Below, one piece after another: positions 7,394 to 15,583 of a stretch of DNA of 64,000 nucleotides (position 1 is its first letter; each line of letters opens with the position of its first letter). The notes below the pieces were generated by a model. The model saw only the letters and a program-made list of their open reading frames with translations. It made no database searches and had not been told where the DNA came from. This DNA is from an uncultured Eubacterium sp. (lineage in GTDB: Bacteria > Bacillota > Clostridia > Lachnospirales > Lachnospiraceae), in assembly GCF_937958975.1 (NCBI RefSeq), contig NZ_CALGRE010000027.1, forward strand, positions 18,453 through 82,452, written 5' to 3'. Position numbers and translations under genes: made by a program.

Positions 7394-7912
7394 ATGGTTT
7401 ATAGAACAAGAACATATATTGCTGCTGATTGGACATCAGATAAAGATGCTGTTGAACAATTAAAATATTGGAATAACAACAAACATTGGGGACTTTCATT
7501 TGGAGATGCACATGAACTAAGTCAATGTAAAAGTGATAGTACTAATAATTGTAACATTAAGAAAAATTGCTCTCAGAATCTTGAACATTCAAAACATTTT
7601 GTACTTATTATTGGAGAAAATACAAAAGAGCTTCGTGCAGGTTACTGTATGTATTGTAAAAACTACAATGAGTGTGAATATACATATAAAACAAATAAAT
7701 CTTATGTTGAGTTTGAGTGTGATTATGCAATAAGAAATAGTTTACCGGTTATTGTTCTTTATAATTCAACAATGATAGATAAAAGTAAATGCATTGATTC
7801 AGTTGTTAATATTGCTAAAGCTCATGCGAGAATGGTTAAGCGAGGGACGGATGGCAAATATTATTGGGATTATCAAAGTGTTAAAGCAGCATTTGATAAA
7901 TTAGGGGATTAG
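7394..7912 (+). CDS. TIR-like protein, candidate ThsB (second copy)
   Basis: The 172-aa protein starts RTYIAADWTSDKDAVEQLKY, then DAHELSQ, NCNIKKNC, FVLIIGENTKELRAG, SYVEFECDYAIRNSLPVIVL and a C-terminal YWDYQSVKAAFDKL helix. The Glu in VEFE is the candidate catalytic residue. It is a shorter paralogue of the gene at 6575. AAGGAG lies upstream of the ATG. It ends one base before the macro-like gene, so the two are translationally coupled. More than one ThsB feeding one effector is known in Thoeris, each often answering different phages. Confidence 0.66.
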   Translation: MVYRTRTYIAADWTSDKDAVEQLKYWNNNKHWGLSFGDAHELSQCKSDSTNNCNIKKNCSQNLEHSKHFVLIIGENTKELRAGYCMYCKNYNECEYTYKTNKSYVEFECDYAIRNSLPVIVLYNSTMIDKSKCIDSVVNIAKAHARMVKRGTDGKYYWDYQSVKAAFDKLGD

Positions 7913-7913
7913 T

Positions 7914-8693
7914 ATGATGAATCATATAAAATATGCAATTTCAAGATACTCATTTTGGCTTAGTGTATTTGCTACTGTAATAGGAATTGTTGCGGTTGTA
8001 CCAATTTGCAACTGTATAGCAATATTTGCAGTTATATTATGCTTTGCTTTGCCTTTTATTATTCCATTCATTGCTTCTTATCGCAAACAAAAATTTACTA
8101 TTAAGACAATTGGGAAATCAAAGGTAAGTTTTGAGTTTGGTGATTTGTTTAATGAAGATTATATAGTTATAACAACCAATAGATATTATGATATAAATCC
8201 CACAGGTCAATATATATCTGAAGACTCTTTACTGGGAATGTATGTACAAAAATTCTGTAGTAACCATATTACCGAGTTGGAAGAATCGCTTAAAGCACAA
8301 TTAAGAAGAGATGCAGAAAATAATATAATACCTGCTCAGTATGGTGAGTACATCAAAAAAGAAATAAGAGGAAAAATAGTATATTTTTTAGTTTTTACTG
8401 ACAGAAATAAAAATAATCAACCTAAGGATTTTTACATACAAGCTGTTCAAGGTTTCTTTAATAGAATTGTAAATGAAAACCATGGCAAAACAATATGTAT
8501 TCCATTATTAGGAGGTAATAACAATCTTAGCGACTCTGGTTTTTCAGATAATGTGATGTCATTTATAAGTTTGATGGCTATGATAAATAATTTTGAAATA
8601 GTTAATCAACGTTCGGAATTGAAGTTGAAAATTGTTGCATTGTCAAAAGAACGTTCGGAACTAATAGATATAGTATCAACCTATACTAAATAA
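7914..8693 (+). CDS. Two-TM plus macro-like domain protein, candidate ThsA effector of type II Thoeris
   Basis: The 259-aa protein has two N-terminal membrane helices (about residues 13-32 and 34-52) followed by a soluble domain. That domain has FEFGDLFNED, VITTNRYYDIN and IPLLGGNNNLSDSGFS, which correspond to the nucleotide-binding loops of macro domains. In type II Thoeris, a TM-macro ThsA binds the TIR product (reported as His-ADPR) and disrupts the membrane, killing the infected cell. The two preceding TIR-like genes fit that model. ATG 7914 and ATG 7917 are both possible. A short spacing to the previous stop supports an operon. Confidence 0.66.
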   Translation: MMNHIKYAISRYSFWLSVFATVIGIVAVVPICNCIAIFAVILCFALPFIIPFIASYRKQKFTIKTIGKSKVSFEFGDLFNEDYIVITTNRYYDINPTGQYISEDSLLGMYVQKFCSNHITELEESLKAQLRRDAENNIIPAQYGEYIKKEIRGKIVYFLVFTDRNKNNQPKDFYIQAVQGFFNRIVNENHGKTICIPLLGGNNNLSDSGFSDNVMSFISLMAMINNFEIVNQRSELKLKIVALSKERSELIDIVSTYTK

Positions 8694-8799
8694 AATTATA
8701 TACAGGTTGGGAATTTTAAAATAGCCTAATCAAAAGTTGAAAATTGATAAGATAAAAAAGCTGTCGAAATCCCACGAAATAAGACTTTCATAATTTATT

Positions 8800-8863
8800 G
8801 ATATGTTTGCGAATAGCCTAATTATTACACGTTGAGTGTGTCGTGTTGATGTCACGGGTCTAA
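8800..8863 (+). pseudogene. Third rlmD 3'-end remnant
   Basis: GATATGTTTGCGAATA (8800-8815) is identical to rlmD 1493-1508 (coding DMFAN). After a 12-base interruption, CAC GTT GAG at 8828 continues as CVVLMSRV and TAA (8861-8863). It is another RlmD C-terminus, probably the oldest one, now far from the gene. Confidence 0.75.
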
Positions 8864-9062
8864 AGTCAAGTATGTGAAAAGGCTTTGGTTTCTAGGAATT
8901 TGTGGCATTTAAGCGGGATTTTACGACGTTTTCAATCCTGTCAAATGCCGTAAAATCAAGGCTTAGGGAACATATAGAATGGGATAGTTGAGTTAACAGA
9001 ATGACTTTAGGGGTGGGTTGTGTAGACAGGATTATCGTGGTTGACAAGATTGATGAATAGAA
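8831..9062 (+). repeat. Copy B of the ~230-bp diverged duplication
   Basis: Aligns with 5254-5483, including the rlmD end, the conserved GGCATTT/AAATGCC inverted repeat and the 33-bp identical block at 8996-9028. No coding sequence is apparent. Confidence 0.75.
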
Positions 9063-9121
9063 AAGAAAAATGCTAATTTGATACAAGGGATATAAATAGA
9101 ATAGCGGATAAAATGCAGAAA

Positions 9122-9167
9122 GAAAGGCTTTTGATACATTGGGGGTGACCGAAAGCCTTTATTATTT
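9122..9167 (+). terminator. Rho-independent terminator, probably the original rlmD terminator
   Basis: AAAGGCTTT pairs with AAAGCCTTT around a short loop and is followed by ATTATTTTT. It lies downstream of the last rlmD remnant and directly before the truncated-looking TetR frame. Confidence 0.65.
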
Positions 9168-9740
9168 TTGTTTGTTGCAATTGTTATAAGAAAAGCGGTA
9201 GAATTGGCAAATGAAATAGGTTTTGAAACAATCACGCTGAAATTGCTTGAGGAAAATCTGAACGTTCAGCCGCCGTCGCTTTACAATCACATCAAGGGTA
9301 TCGACGATTTGCAAAGGGAGATCAAGCTTTTTGGTTGGAAACAGGTGGAGGCGGAAATGCTTAAGGCAGCGGTGTGTGTCAGCGGATATCAAGCGTTGGA
9401 AGCGATATGCCGCGCATTTTATAAGTACGCTGCCGAAAATCCCGGCGTTTTTAACACTATGCTTTGGTACAATAAATTCCAAAACGATGAAACGCACGGA
9501 GCTACCGAAAAGATGTTTTCGATGATATACAAAACCTTCACGACGTTGAATATCTCAAAGGAAAACTGCGACCATCTGATAAGAACGTTCCGAAGTTTTT
9601 TGGAAGGTTTCGCATTGCTGGTCAATAACAAAGCGTTTGGAAATCCCGTATCAATCGAGGAAAGCTTTAATATCTCATTACAGGCTTTGATTGCCGGGAC
9701 AAAAATATTTGAAGAAATTGATGATAACCAAGATGGATAA
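9168..9740 (+). CDS. TetR-family regulator, 5' end probably lost
   Basis: The 190-aa frame has a TetR HTH (AVELANEIGFETITLKLLEE with recognition helix NVQPPSLYNHIKG) and a ligand-binding C-terminal domain (PGVFNTMLWYN, FRSFLEGFALLVNN). Family members usually begin with a basic stretch about 8-10 residues before the conserved IRKAVELA. Here the only start is TTG 9168 with no ribosome binding site, immediately after a terminator hairpin. The gene is therefore probably 5'-truncated at a junction. Its base composition is less AT-rich than its neighbours, which fits transfer. Confidence 0.7.
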   Translation: MFVAIVIRKAVELANEIGFETITLKLLEENLNVQPPSLYNHIKGIDDLQREIKLFGWKQVEAEMLKAAVCVSGYQALEAICRAFYKYAAENPGVFNTMLWYNKFQNDETHGATEKMFSMIYKTFTTLNISKENCDHLIRTFRSFLEGFALLVNNKAFGNPVSIEESFNISLQALIAGTKIFEEIDDNQDG

Positions 9741-9885
9741 AAAAATAAATGTAGCAGTTCTGGGAACGGGCTTCGGGGTATACCATACGGAGTTGTATTC
9801 GCAAATGTCGGACGTAGATAAAATAATCGTGTGGTGCAGAAACACAGATACATTAAAGAAGCTGCAAAGCAAATTTCGCTTCTAG
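9733..9885 (+). pseudogene. Fragment of a Gfo/Idh/MocA-type NAD(P)-dependent oxidoreductase
   Basis: ATG 9733 overlaps the TetR stop. The frame encodes MDKKINVAVLGTGFGVYHTE, a typical Rossmann start with GxGxxG, but stops after 50 codons at TAG 9883-9885. A full enzyme is about 330-380 aa. It is a remnant; the TetR gene probably regulated it. Confidence 0.6.
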
Positions 9886-9905
9886 GTCATCGATGATATG
9901 AAAAC

Positions 9906-10194
9906 GATACAAAGCTGGTCGTATTCTTAGATGAAAATTTTAATAATTGCGGACTGCTCAGACTTAATCTGAGGAGTGATTACAAGACCGAAAAACATAT
10001 TGCGGCTATTCTTGACATTATTGTGCCGAAAAAGAAAGAGCTGTTCGAGTGCGATTGGATTGCCACAAAAGCGATACCTGCCGCGGAAAGCCGCATTTCG
10101 GCTTTGAAAAAAGTACGGGTTCGGGTTATCGGAAGAAGTCATTATTGGATTTGATGGGACAAAACACGGTTTTTATTATACTTTGGAGGTATAG
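9906..10194 (+). pseudogene. Decayed coding sequence, 3' part only
   Basis: From 9906 the frame reads DTKLVVFLDENFNNCGLLR and goes on to ECDWIATKAIPAAESRISAL. After a frameshift near 10110-10130 it resumes as EEVIIGFDGTKHGFYYTLEV before TAG (10192-10194). The two halves look like one former protein, perhaps acetyltransferase-like, but I cannot name it with confidence. There is no intact gene in this 300-bp gap. Confidence 0.45.
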
Positions 10195-10197
10195 ATT

Positions 10198-10659
10198 ATG
10201 ATAATTGAAAAGTGCAAAAAAGAATCCTTTGTCGTAATTGGAAAAGAAAGTTCAACGTCGGACGGAGAGGGCTTTATTCAAAATCTGTGGAATGATGCTA
10301 ATGCCCATTTCGGAGAAATTCAGAATCTGGCGAAAAAGGATGAAAACGAAAACCTCGTTGGAATCTGGGGTGCTATGTCCGATTTTTCCCGTTCCTTCCA
10401 GCCTTGGGAAGACTTCCGTAATGGGCTTTATCTTGCGGGAGTAGAGTGCAATGAGAACGCGGAAGCCCCCGATGGCTGGACAAAATGGATAATTCCCGGC
10501 TATGAGTATATCTATGTGGAACGTGAAAATGACGGCGTTTTTCCGGAAGTAATACAATATCTGCAGGAGCATGACATTGCATTAGTCGGAGCCGTCCATG
10601 ATTTTACGTGCCCTCAGACCGGGAAAGGATATATGTTTTTCCCGATAAGGAAGTTGTAA
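10198..10659 (+). CDS. GyrI-like / AraC effector-binding domain protein
   Basis: The 153-aa protein is a stand-alone GyrI-like small-molecule-binding domain: MIIEKCKKESFVVIGKE at the start, then a Trp-rich middle (GIWGAMSDFSRSFQPWEDF, APDGWTKW), IPGYEYIYVE and the end GYMFFPIRKL. Such domains bind hydrophobic or cationic compounds and can act as drug sponges or sensors. ATG 10198 follows GGAGG. It starts just after the decayed gene and is followed closely by the DUF3795 gene. Confidence 0.75.
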   Translation: MIIEKCKKESFVVIGKESSTSDGEGFIQNLWNDANAHFGEIQNLAKKDENENLVGIWGAMSDFSRSFQPWEDFRNGLYLAGVECNENAEAPDGWTKWIIPGYEYIYVERENDGVFPEVIQYLQEHDIALVGAVHDFTCPQTGKGYMFFPIRKL

Positions 10660-10687
10660 AAAAAGAGAATTTATGGAGGAAAACAGA

Positions 10688-11122
10688 ATGAAATCTATCT
10701 GCGGAATTGATTGTACGAACTGTGAATTAAGCGGCGCTTGCAGCGGGTGTGCAGCAACAGGAGGTCAGCCCTTTGGAGCGGAATGCCTTGTTGTACAATG
10801 TTGTAAAAGAGGAGAGACGGTGTTAGACACATTGAAAAAGAAGCTGATAGCGGCATTCAATGCGTTGCACATTCCAGATATGGAAGAAGTAACAGAGCTG
10901 AATGCGCTGAAAGGTTCCTTTGCCAACATCGAATATGCCTTTCCCAACGGTCAGGTTGTAAAGTTTTGGGATGACAACAGGATTTATCTGGGGAACCAGC
11001 TACATAAAAAGGACAGTGACAGGTGTTATGGGATCATTGCTGATGAAAAATATCTCATGGTGTCTGAGTACAGCGACTATGGAGCTGATGCGGAAATTAT
11101 TGTGTTCAAACGATGGAACTGA
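10688..11122 (+). CDS. DUF3795 Cys-rich protein
   Basis: The 144-aa product begins MKSICGIDCTNCELSGACSG, the conserved Cys array of DUF3795 (CGxDCxxC...CxGC), which probably binds metal or an iron-sulfur cluster. The rest contains VKFWDDNRIYLGNQL and YLMVSEYSDYG. An upstream in-frame ATG (10673) lies inside the ribosome binding site ATGGAGG, so ATG 10688 is the better start. The function is unknown. It belongs to the same small-gene cargo run as its neighbours. Confidence 0.75.
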   Translation: MKSICGIDCTNCELSGACSGCAATGGQPFGAECLVVQCCKRGETVLDTLKKKLIAAFNALHIPDMEEVTELNALKGSFANIEYAFPNGQVVKFWDDNRIYLGNQLHKKDSDRCYGIIADEKYLMVSEYSDYGADAEIIVFKRWN

Positions 11123-11158
11123 ACAGCAAAAACAGGAGTTATTGAAAGGAGAACAGAC

Positions 11159-11581
11159 TTGAAAATTGTACCTACGCTAAATTTTGGAGGGAATTGTCGG
11201 GAAGCAATTCGAATGTATGAAAAGGCATTCGATGGAAAGATTAGTTGTATGATTACATACGGAGAAGCGAATGACCCGACATATGTTCCCTTGCTTCAAG
11301 AATATCAAAAAGAATATATATACCATTCGGAACTTGTATTGGGCAATCAAAGAATCATCATGAGTGATCATATGGATATTGAATTTGAAACGTGCTATTC
11401 CAATTTTATCACTATTATGTATGATACAAAAGAAGAAGTGCAAAGAGCATATGAAATCATGAAAGAAGGAAGTAAGACAATATATCAAATAGAAGCAACG
11501 CCCTACAGTTCTTGCCGGGTTGTTTTTGTTGATAAATTTGGAATTCGTTGGGGAATTATGACCGAGCAGACAGAGCGATAA
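11159..11581 (+). CDS. VOC/PhnB-like (glyoxalase-fold) protein
   Basis: The 140-aa protein starts MKIVPTLNFGGNCREAIRMY and has the PhnB-like pattern of YEKAFDGKI, HSELVLGNQRIIMSDH and a C-terminal DKFGIRWGIM. This corresponds to a betaalphabetabetabeta VOC module. The start is TTG 11159 with AAGGAG nine bases before it. Members include resistance and dioxygenase-like proteins, but the substrate cannot be read from sequence. Confidence 0.75.
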   Translation: MKIVPTLNFGGNCREAIRMYEKAFDGKISCMITYGEANDPTYVPLLQEYQKEYIYHSELVLGNQRIIMSDHMDIEFETCYSNFITIMYDTKEEVQRAYEIMKEGSKTIYQIEATPYSSCRVVFVDKFGIRWGIMTEQTER

Positions 11582-11721
11582 ATTTCCATTTATCGGAAAG
11601 TTGTAGAGAGCGTAAAATCGGAATTGGAGGTTATTTGTTTTTTACTGATAGTTTGCTAGAATACCAGAATGCAGCAAAAGGAATCTTCTGGCGAAAAAAT
11701 AAAAGAATGGAGGGACGTCAA

Positions 11722-12120
11722 GTGAAAAGCTCAACATTAACAGCACAATTTCCCTGCGACTGTAAAACGGTCTGGGACATTGTTACAGATAATGAGAATT
11801 TTGAATGGCGGAGTGACTTGTCCAAAATTGAAATCATTGATAATAGTTGCTTTGATGAGTATACAAGGGATGGGTTTGTAACACATTTTCGGATTACCGC
11901 AAAAGAGCCATACCGAGAATACCGCTTTGATATGGAAAATCAAAACATGAGAGGGCATTGGAGCGGCATATTTGAGAGCTGCGATGGTGGTACGCAGATT
12001 ACTTTTACAGAAGAAGTCCAGGTGAAGAACCCTATTATGAATCTGTTTGTAAAGGGATATCTGAAAAAGCAACAGGCTAAGTACATTACTGATCTCAGAG
12101 AAGTGATAGGAAAATTATAA
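11722..12120 (+). CDS. SRPBCC-superfamily (START-like) protein
   Basis: This 132-aa ligand-binding protein reads VKSSTLTAQFPCDCKTVWDI, WRSDLSKIEI, REYRFDMENQNMRGHWSG, TQITFTEEVQV and ends with a helix KGYLKKQQAKYITDLREVI. That is the usual SRPBCC helix-grip order. GTG 11722 is chosen because GGAGGG lies seven bases upstream. The frame stays open to 11548 but overlaps the previous gene. The function is unknown. Confidence 0.72.
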   Translation: MKSSTLTAQFPCDCKTVWDIVTDNENFEWRSDLSKIEIIDNSCFDEYTRDGFVTHFRITAKEPYREYRFDMENQNMRGHWSGIFESCDGGTQITFTEEVQVKNPIMNLFVKGYLKKQQAKYITDLREVIGKL

Positions 12121-12357
12121 GCTTGTGATGGGTTGTATACGGACAGTTTGCAGATAGATCGCAGAAATTTTTTAATAAGTGAAACCTAAAGTAATAACGG
12201 AGGTTTCGATAAAAAACGCATAAATCTGGGAAGTAGAATTTCTGAGTTTCCATAAAATTAACTTAGTTGATATTGCATTTGTAGTACGGCATAATAAAAC
12301 TATCTGCTATAACAATATAGTTTGTTCCGTGAATAATTAAAGAATAGAGGAATGCTG

Positions 12358-13101
12358 ATGACAATATATAAGACTTCAGAGGTTGCAAGTATTATGGGAG
12401 TACACCCAAATACTGTCCGCTTGTATGAAGAATGGGGGTTAATATCCAAACCGGAACGCCTCGAAAATGGTTATCGTATATTTACAGATCTTCATATCCG
12501 TCAAATGCAGTTGGCTCGTATAGCCTTTCAGATTGAACTCTTGCAAAATGGATTGAGAAAGAAAATAGTCGAAACGGTAAAGACTGTTGCAATCGGTGAT
12601 TACATAGAGGCAATTCGTTTAACAAACGAATATATAAATATGATTGATAAAGAGTGCTTTAATGCGGAAGATGCAATTAAAATAGTGCAGAACATTTTGC
12701 ATGGTGAAGAAACTATTAATACTGTTTCTATGAAACGAAAAGAGGTTTCAGAATACTTGGGTATATCGATGGATGCCTTACGGAATTGGGAAATGAATGG
12801 TCTATTAACGGTAAAACGCAAAGAAAATGGTTATCGAATTTACACAGATGATGATATAAAACGTCTGAAAATTATTCGTTCTTTGAGGTGTGCAAATTAC
12901 TCCCTTGAAGCTATTTTGCATATGCTTCGGCAATTATCACAAAACCCTAATACAGATATTCGTTATGCATTGAACATTCCCAAGCAAACAGACGATATTA
13001 TTTCAGCTTGCGATAGACTTATCCTTTCTCTTTCAAAGGCAAAGAAAAATGCAAAGACTATTTTGGATATGTTATATGAAATGAGCAAAGAAATAGTTTG
13101 A
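12358..13101 (+). CDS. MerR-family regulator with two HTH domains
   Basis: The 247-aa protein carries two MerR HTH units. One is near the N-terminus (SEVASIMGVHPNTVRLYEEW, NGYRIFTD) and one is at about residues 120-190 (RKEVSEYLGISMDALRNWEM, NGYRIYTDDD). Usual MerR proteins have one HTH and dimerise; a tandem arrangement may let one chain bind both half-sites. AGAGG lies seven bases before ATG 12358 (ATG 12352 is too close). The gene precedes an ABC exporter operon with a perfect inverted repeat between them (13197-13226), so it probably controls that operon. Confidence 0.82.
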   Translation: MTIYKTSEVASIMGVHPNTVRLYEEWGLISKPERLENGYRIFTDLHIRQMQLARIAFQIELLQNGLRKKIVETVKTVAIGDYIEAIRLTNEYINMIDKECFNAEDAIKIVQNILHGEETINTVSMKRKEVSEYLGISMDALRNWEMNGLLTVKRKENGYRIYTDDDIKRLKIIRSLRCANYSLEAILHMLRQLSQNPNTDIRYALNIPKQTDDIISACDRLILSLSKAKKNAKTILDMLYEMSKEIV

Positions 13102-13196
13102 TCTGATAAAAATCAGTGTTGAATTGTTGCTTTTTAAAATGAATTGTGATGAATTTGTGTTCATATTATGAAAGTTCGTCTTTATAAACCCTCCAC

Positions 13197-13226
13197 TTTA
13201 CCACCAATGTTAAGATTGGTGGTAAA
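13197..13226. promoter_or_regulatory. Perfect 12-bp inverted repeat between MerR gene and ABC operon
   Basis: TTTACCACCAAT (13197-13208), a 6-bp gap and ATTGGTGGTAAA (13215-13226). It lies 28 bp before the ATPase start. It could be the MerR operator, or a terminator/attenuator since CTTTTATTT follows. Confidence 0.6.
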
Positions 13227-13253
13227 CTTTTATTTGTAAAGGAGGTAATTGCT

Positions 13254-13979
13254 ATGCAGGAAGCGATTAAAGTTGAGCATTTATCAAAATCTTATGGAAA
13301 TTTGAAAGTGATAGATAATCTTAATCTATCAGTCAAATCCGGTACAGTTTACGGTCTGCTTGGGGCAAATGGGGCTGGTAAAAGTACAACTATCGAATGT
13401 GTATTGGGAATAAAGAAAGCAGATACCGGTACAGTTTCTATTCTTGAACATGATCCTAAAAAAGATAGGACTCATTTATTTCAGAAAGTGGGTGTACAAT
13501 TTCAGGAAAGCAGTTATCAAGCGGAAATTAAAGTTGGAGAGCTGTGTGAAGAAACATCGTGCCTCTATAAGAATCCCGCTGATTGGCAAAAGCTATGTAG
13601 GGAATTTGGAATTGGAGACAAGCTGAAATCCGAAGTAAAGAATCTCTCAGGCGGTCAGCGTCAGAAACTATTTATTGTTCTTGCACTCATTCCGAATCCA
13701 GAACTGGTATTTTTGGATGAGTTAACAACAGGACTTGATACAAAAGCTCGCAGAGAAGTATGGAAAATGTTGTCCAAATTGAAAGACGAAGGATTAACAA
13801 TTTTTCTAACATCGCATTTTATGGATGAAGTAGAGGTTCTTTGCGATGAAATATGTATTTTAAAGAAAGGTAAGGCTGTGTTTTATGGAACAGTAGACCA
13901 GGCCAAAGAGCAAAGTGGTTGTACTAATTTTGAAGACGCATATCTTTATTTTTCTGGTGAGGAGGCAGAGGTTGAATGA
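13254..13979 (+). CDS. ABC transporter ATP-binding protein
   Basis: This 241-aa ATPase has Walker A (GANGAGKST), Q-loop (VGVQFQESSYQ), signature LSGGQRQK, Walker B (LVFLDELTTGLD) and the H-loop (TSHFMDE). It belongs to the ABC-2 drug/antibiotic export type (CcmA-like). AAGGAGG precedes the ATG. Its stop overlaps the permease start by 4 bp, so the two form one exporter. MerR control suggests induction by a toxic compound. Confidence 0.92.
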   Translation: MQEAIKVEHLSKSYGNLKVIDNLNLSVKSGTVYGLLGANGAGKSTTIECVLGIKKADTGTVSILEHDPKKDRTHLFQKVGVQFQESSYQAEIKVGELCEETSCLYKNPADWQKLCREFGIGDKLKSEVKNLSGGQRQKLFIVLALIPNPELVFLDELTTGLDTKARREVWKMLSKLKDEGLTIFLTSHFMDEVEVLCDEICILKKGKAVFYGTVDQAKEQSGCTNFEDAYLYFSGEEAEVE

Positions 13980-14722
13980 ATTCTTTTAAAACGCTTTTAA
14001 AAAACGAACTGAAACTGAATATTAGAAATATGAATATGGTTATTTTTGCAATCATAATTCCCGTTATTGTTTTGATTGTCCTGGGGTTCATTTATGGATC
14101 CAAACCAGCTGCGGTAGGAATGGATTACACTTTTCTTGAGCAATCTTTTGGCGCTCTCTGTACAATTTCAATTTGCGCAGGGGGATTGATGGGGCTTCCG
14201 CTTGTTGTATCCGAATATCGTGAACGGAAAATTCTGAAACGTTTTTGTGCTACGCCTGTAAGCCCAACAAAATTATTAGCAGTGGAATTTACGATTTATG
14301 TTTTATATTCAATTGCTTCTATGCTTATCTTGTTTTTGGCAGCAGTGGCGTTTTGGAAAGTAAGGTTACATGGTAATTTGTTGGCGTTTTTGGGTAGCTG
14401 GTTTCTTACGCTTATATCAACTTTAAGTATTGGTATGATGGTGGGTGGTATAGCCAAAAACACAAAAACAGCAAGTATGATTGCTTGTATCCTCTATTTT
14501 CCAATGTTGATTTTTTCAGGAGCTACACTTCCTTTTGAGGTAATGCCCGAAATTATGCAGAAAATTGTAAGTGCCTTTCCATTAACACAAGGTATACAGC
14601 TTATGAAAGCAACTTTTCTTGGGTTACCGGTGAGTTCCGAAGCCGTAACGCCTATTTTGATAATGTGTGTTATTACTATATTATGCTTTGGAATTTCGAT
14701 TCGTTATTTCAAATGGGAGTAA
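13976..14722 (+). CDS. ABC-2 type permease
   Basis: The 248-aa membrane protein has six predicted hydrophobic segments (for example VIFAIIIPVIVLIVLGFIYG, ALCTISICAGGLMGLPLVV, SIASMLILFLAAVAFW and ILIMCVITILCFGISI). It also has the ABC-2 motif SEYRERKILKRFCATPVSP and FPLTQGIQLMKATFLG. It overlaps the ATPase gene by ATGA and forms the transmembrane part of the exporter. Confidence 0.9.
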   Translation: MNSFKTLLKNELKLNIRNMNMVIFAIIIPVIVLIVLGFIYGSKPAAVGMDYTFLEQSFGALCTISICAGGLMGLPLVVSEYRERKILKRFCATPVSPTKLLAVEFTIYVLYSIASMLILFLAAVAFWKVRLHGNLLAFLGSWFLTLISTLSIGMMVGGIAKNTKTASMIACILYFPMLIFSGATLPFEVMPEIMQKIVSAFPLTQGIQLMKATFLGLPVSSEAVTPILIMCVITILCFGISIRYFKWE

Positions 14723-14763
14723 GATAAGAATATCAGAATAATGAGAGGAGTGGAGGTGATAGC

Positions 14764-15192
14764 ATCGGACGGACACTGATTGTAGAGTTTACGGAGCGAG
14801 ATGGTTCAGCATTTGATGAAGTAATGCAGGTTTTAAATCAGCATTCAAATTTTGAACAACTTCAGCTTAAAAATATGCCGTTGCTGTCGCTTCCAGGACT
14901 TGATATTTACCCTGGTCGCCGAAAGGTATATCGCAACAGCAATGAGATTAATCTTACAACAAAGGAATTTGACATTTTTTATCTGCTGGTGATAAACAAA
15001 GGACGGGTTCTTGCATATGACCAGATATATCATAAAGTGTAGAATGAGGATACCATCGGCAATGAAAAGAATGCTGTAAAATGTCATATCCGTAATATTC
15101 GTGACAAACTGGATGCAGTTATGCCCAAAGCACCATTCGTAATAAAATGTGTCCGTGAAGTTGGGTACTGTTTTGAAGTGAATTCTGAATAA
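14764..15192 (+). pseudogene. Broken winged-helix (OmpR/PhoB-type) response regulator C-terminus
   Basis: The frame reads GRTLIVEFTERDGSAFDEV, then LDIYPGRRKVYRNSNEINLT, TKEFDIFYLLVINKGRVLAY and, after a premature TAG (15040-15042), ends with CHIRNIRDKL and VIKCVREVGYCFEV. This is a Trans_reg_C DNA-binding domain. The expected start lies where GGAGGTGAT is followed by ATC rather than ATG (14764). Both the start and the internal stop point to inactivation. Confidence 0.7.
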
Positions 15193-15289
15193 TGTCAATA
15201 TAAACAGCGGTTTGAGAAATCTGCCGCTGTATTTTTTTGTTTTTTATGTGTCGAAACTTGCGTTTTCCTACACCGTTCTTACTCCGTGC

Positions 15290-15447
15290 CTACACTTTCG
15301 CTAGTTTGGCTGCCAGTCTTTTTGCTACGATGTTGATTGCTATAAGAGTATCAAATAACTCTTCATCAGCGGTATCAATAGGACTGGCAGAATCTCTTAT
15401 GTTAGTGATCTTCCTAACCTCGCTTTCCGATTGGCTCTGTGCTTTTT
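15290..15447 (-). pseudogene. Possible remnant of a small conserved gene
   Basis: On the minus strand an open frame without start reads IDTADEELFDTLIAINIVAK and RLAAKLAKV before TAG at 15290-15292. It resembles a short helical protein found in mobile-element cargo, but this is from memory of pattern only. Nothing else in 15193-15583 looks coding. Confidence 0.3.
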
Positions 15448-15499
15448 AAATACCTAAGGGAAAATCAGAGGTGTAATTCCAGATTTTTGCAAATAAAAA

Positions 15500-15546
15500 T
15501 GCCAGACCGTTTTCACTATATGAAAAGGAAGCGATTTGGTCTGGCA
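15500..15546 (-). terminator. Rho-independent terminator of the minus-strand pair
   Basis: GCCAGACC (15501-15508) pairs with GGTCTGGC (15538-15545). Read on the minus strand it is followed by a T run and lies 38 bp after the stop at 15584. Confidence 0.75.
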
Positions 15547-15583
15547 CAAAAAAGATTAGCAGTTAATCCTGCTGACCGTAGTT

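Larger units (their letters stand above)
5417..9028. mobile_element. Candidate element 2: serine recombinase plus Thoeris-like defence genes
   Basis: About 3.6 kb between the 33-bp perfect repeats. It contains a serine recombinase and three genes that look like a type II Thoeris system, and nothing else. The wider flanks are also duplicated and both carry rlmD 3' ends. An alternative is repeated use of the rlmD hotspot with loss of an integrase. The right copy is the older-looking, more decayed one. Confidence 0.55.

Noticed and set aside
15237..15449. A + strand 70-codon frame downstream of the broken response regulator
   Set aside because: It has no ribosome binding site and is antisense to a more protein-like minus-strand remnant.
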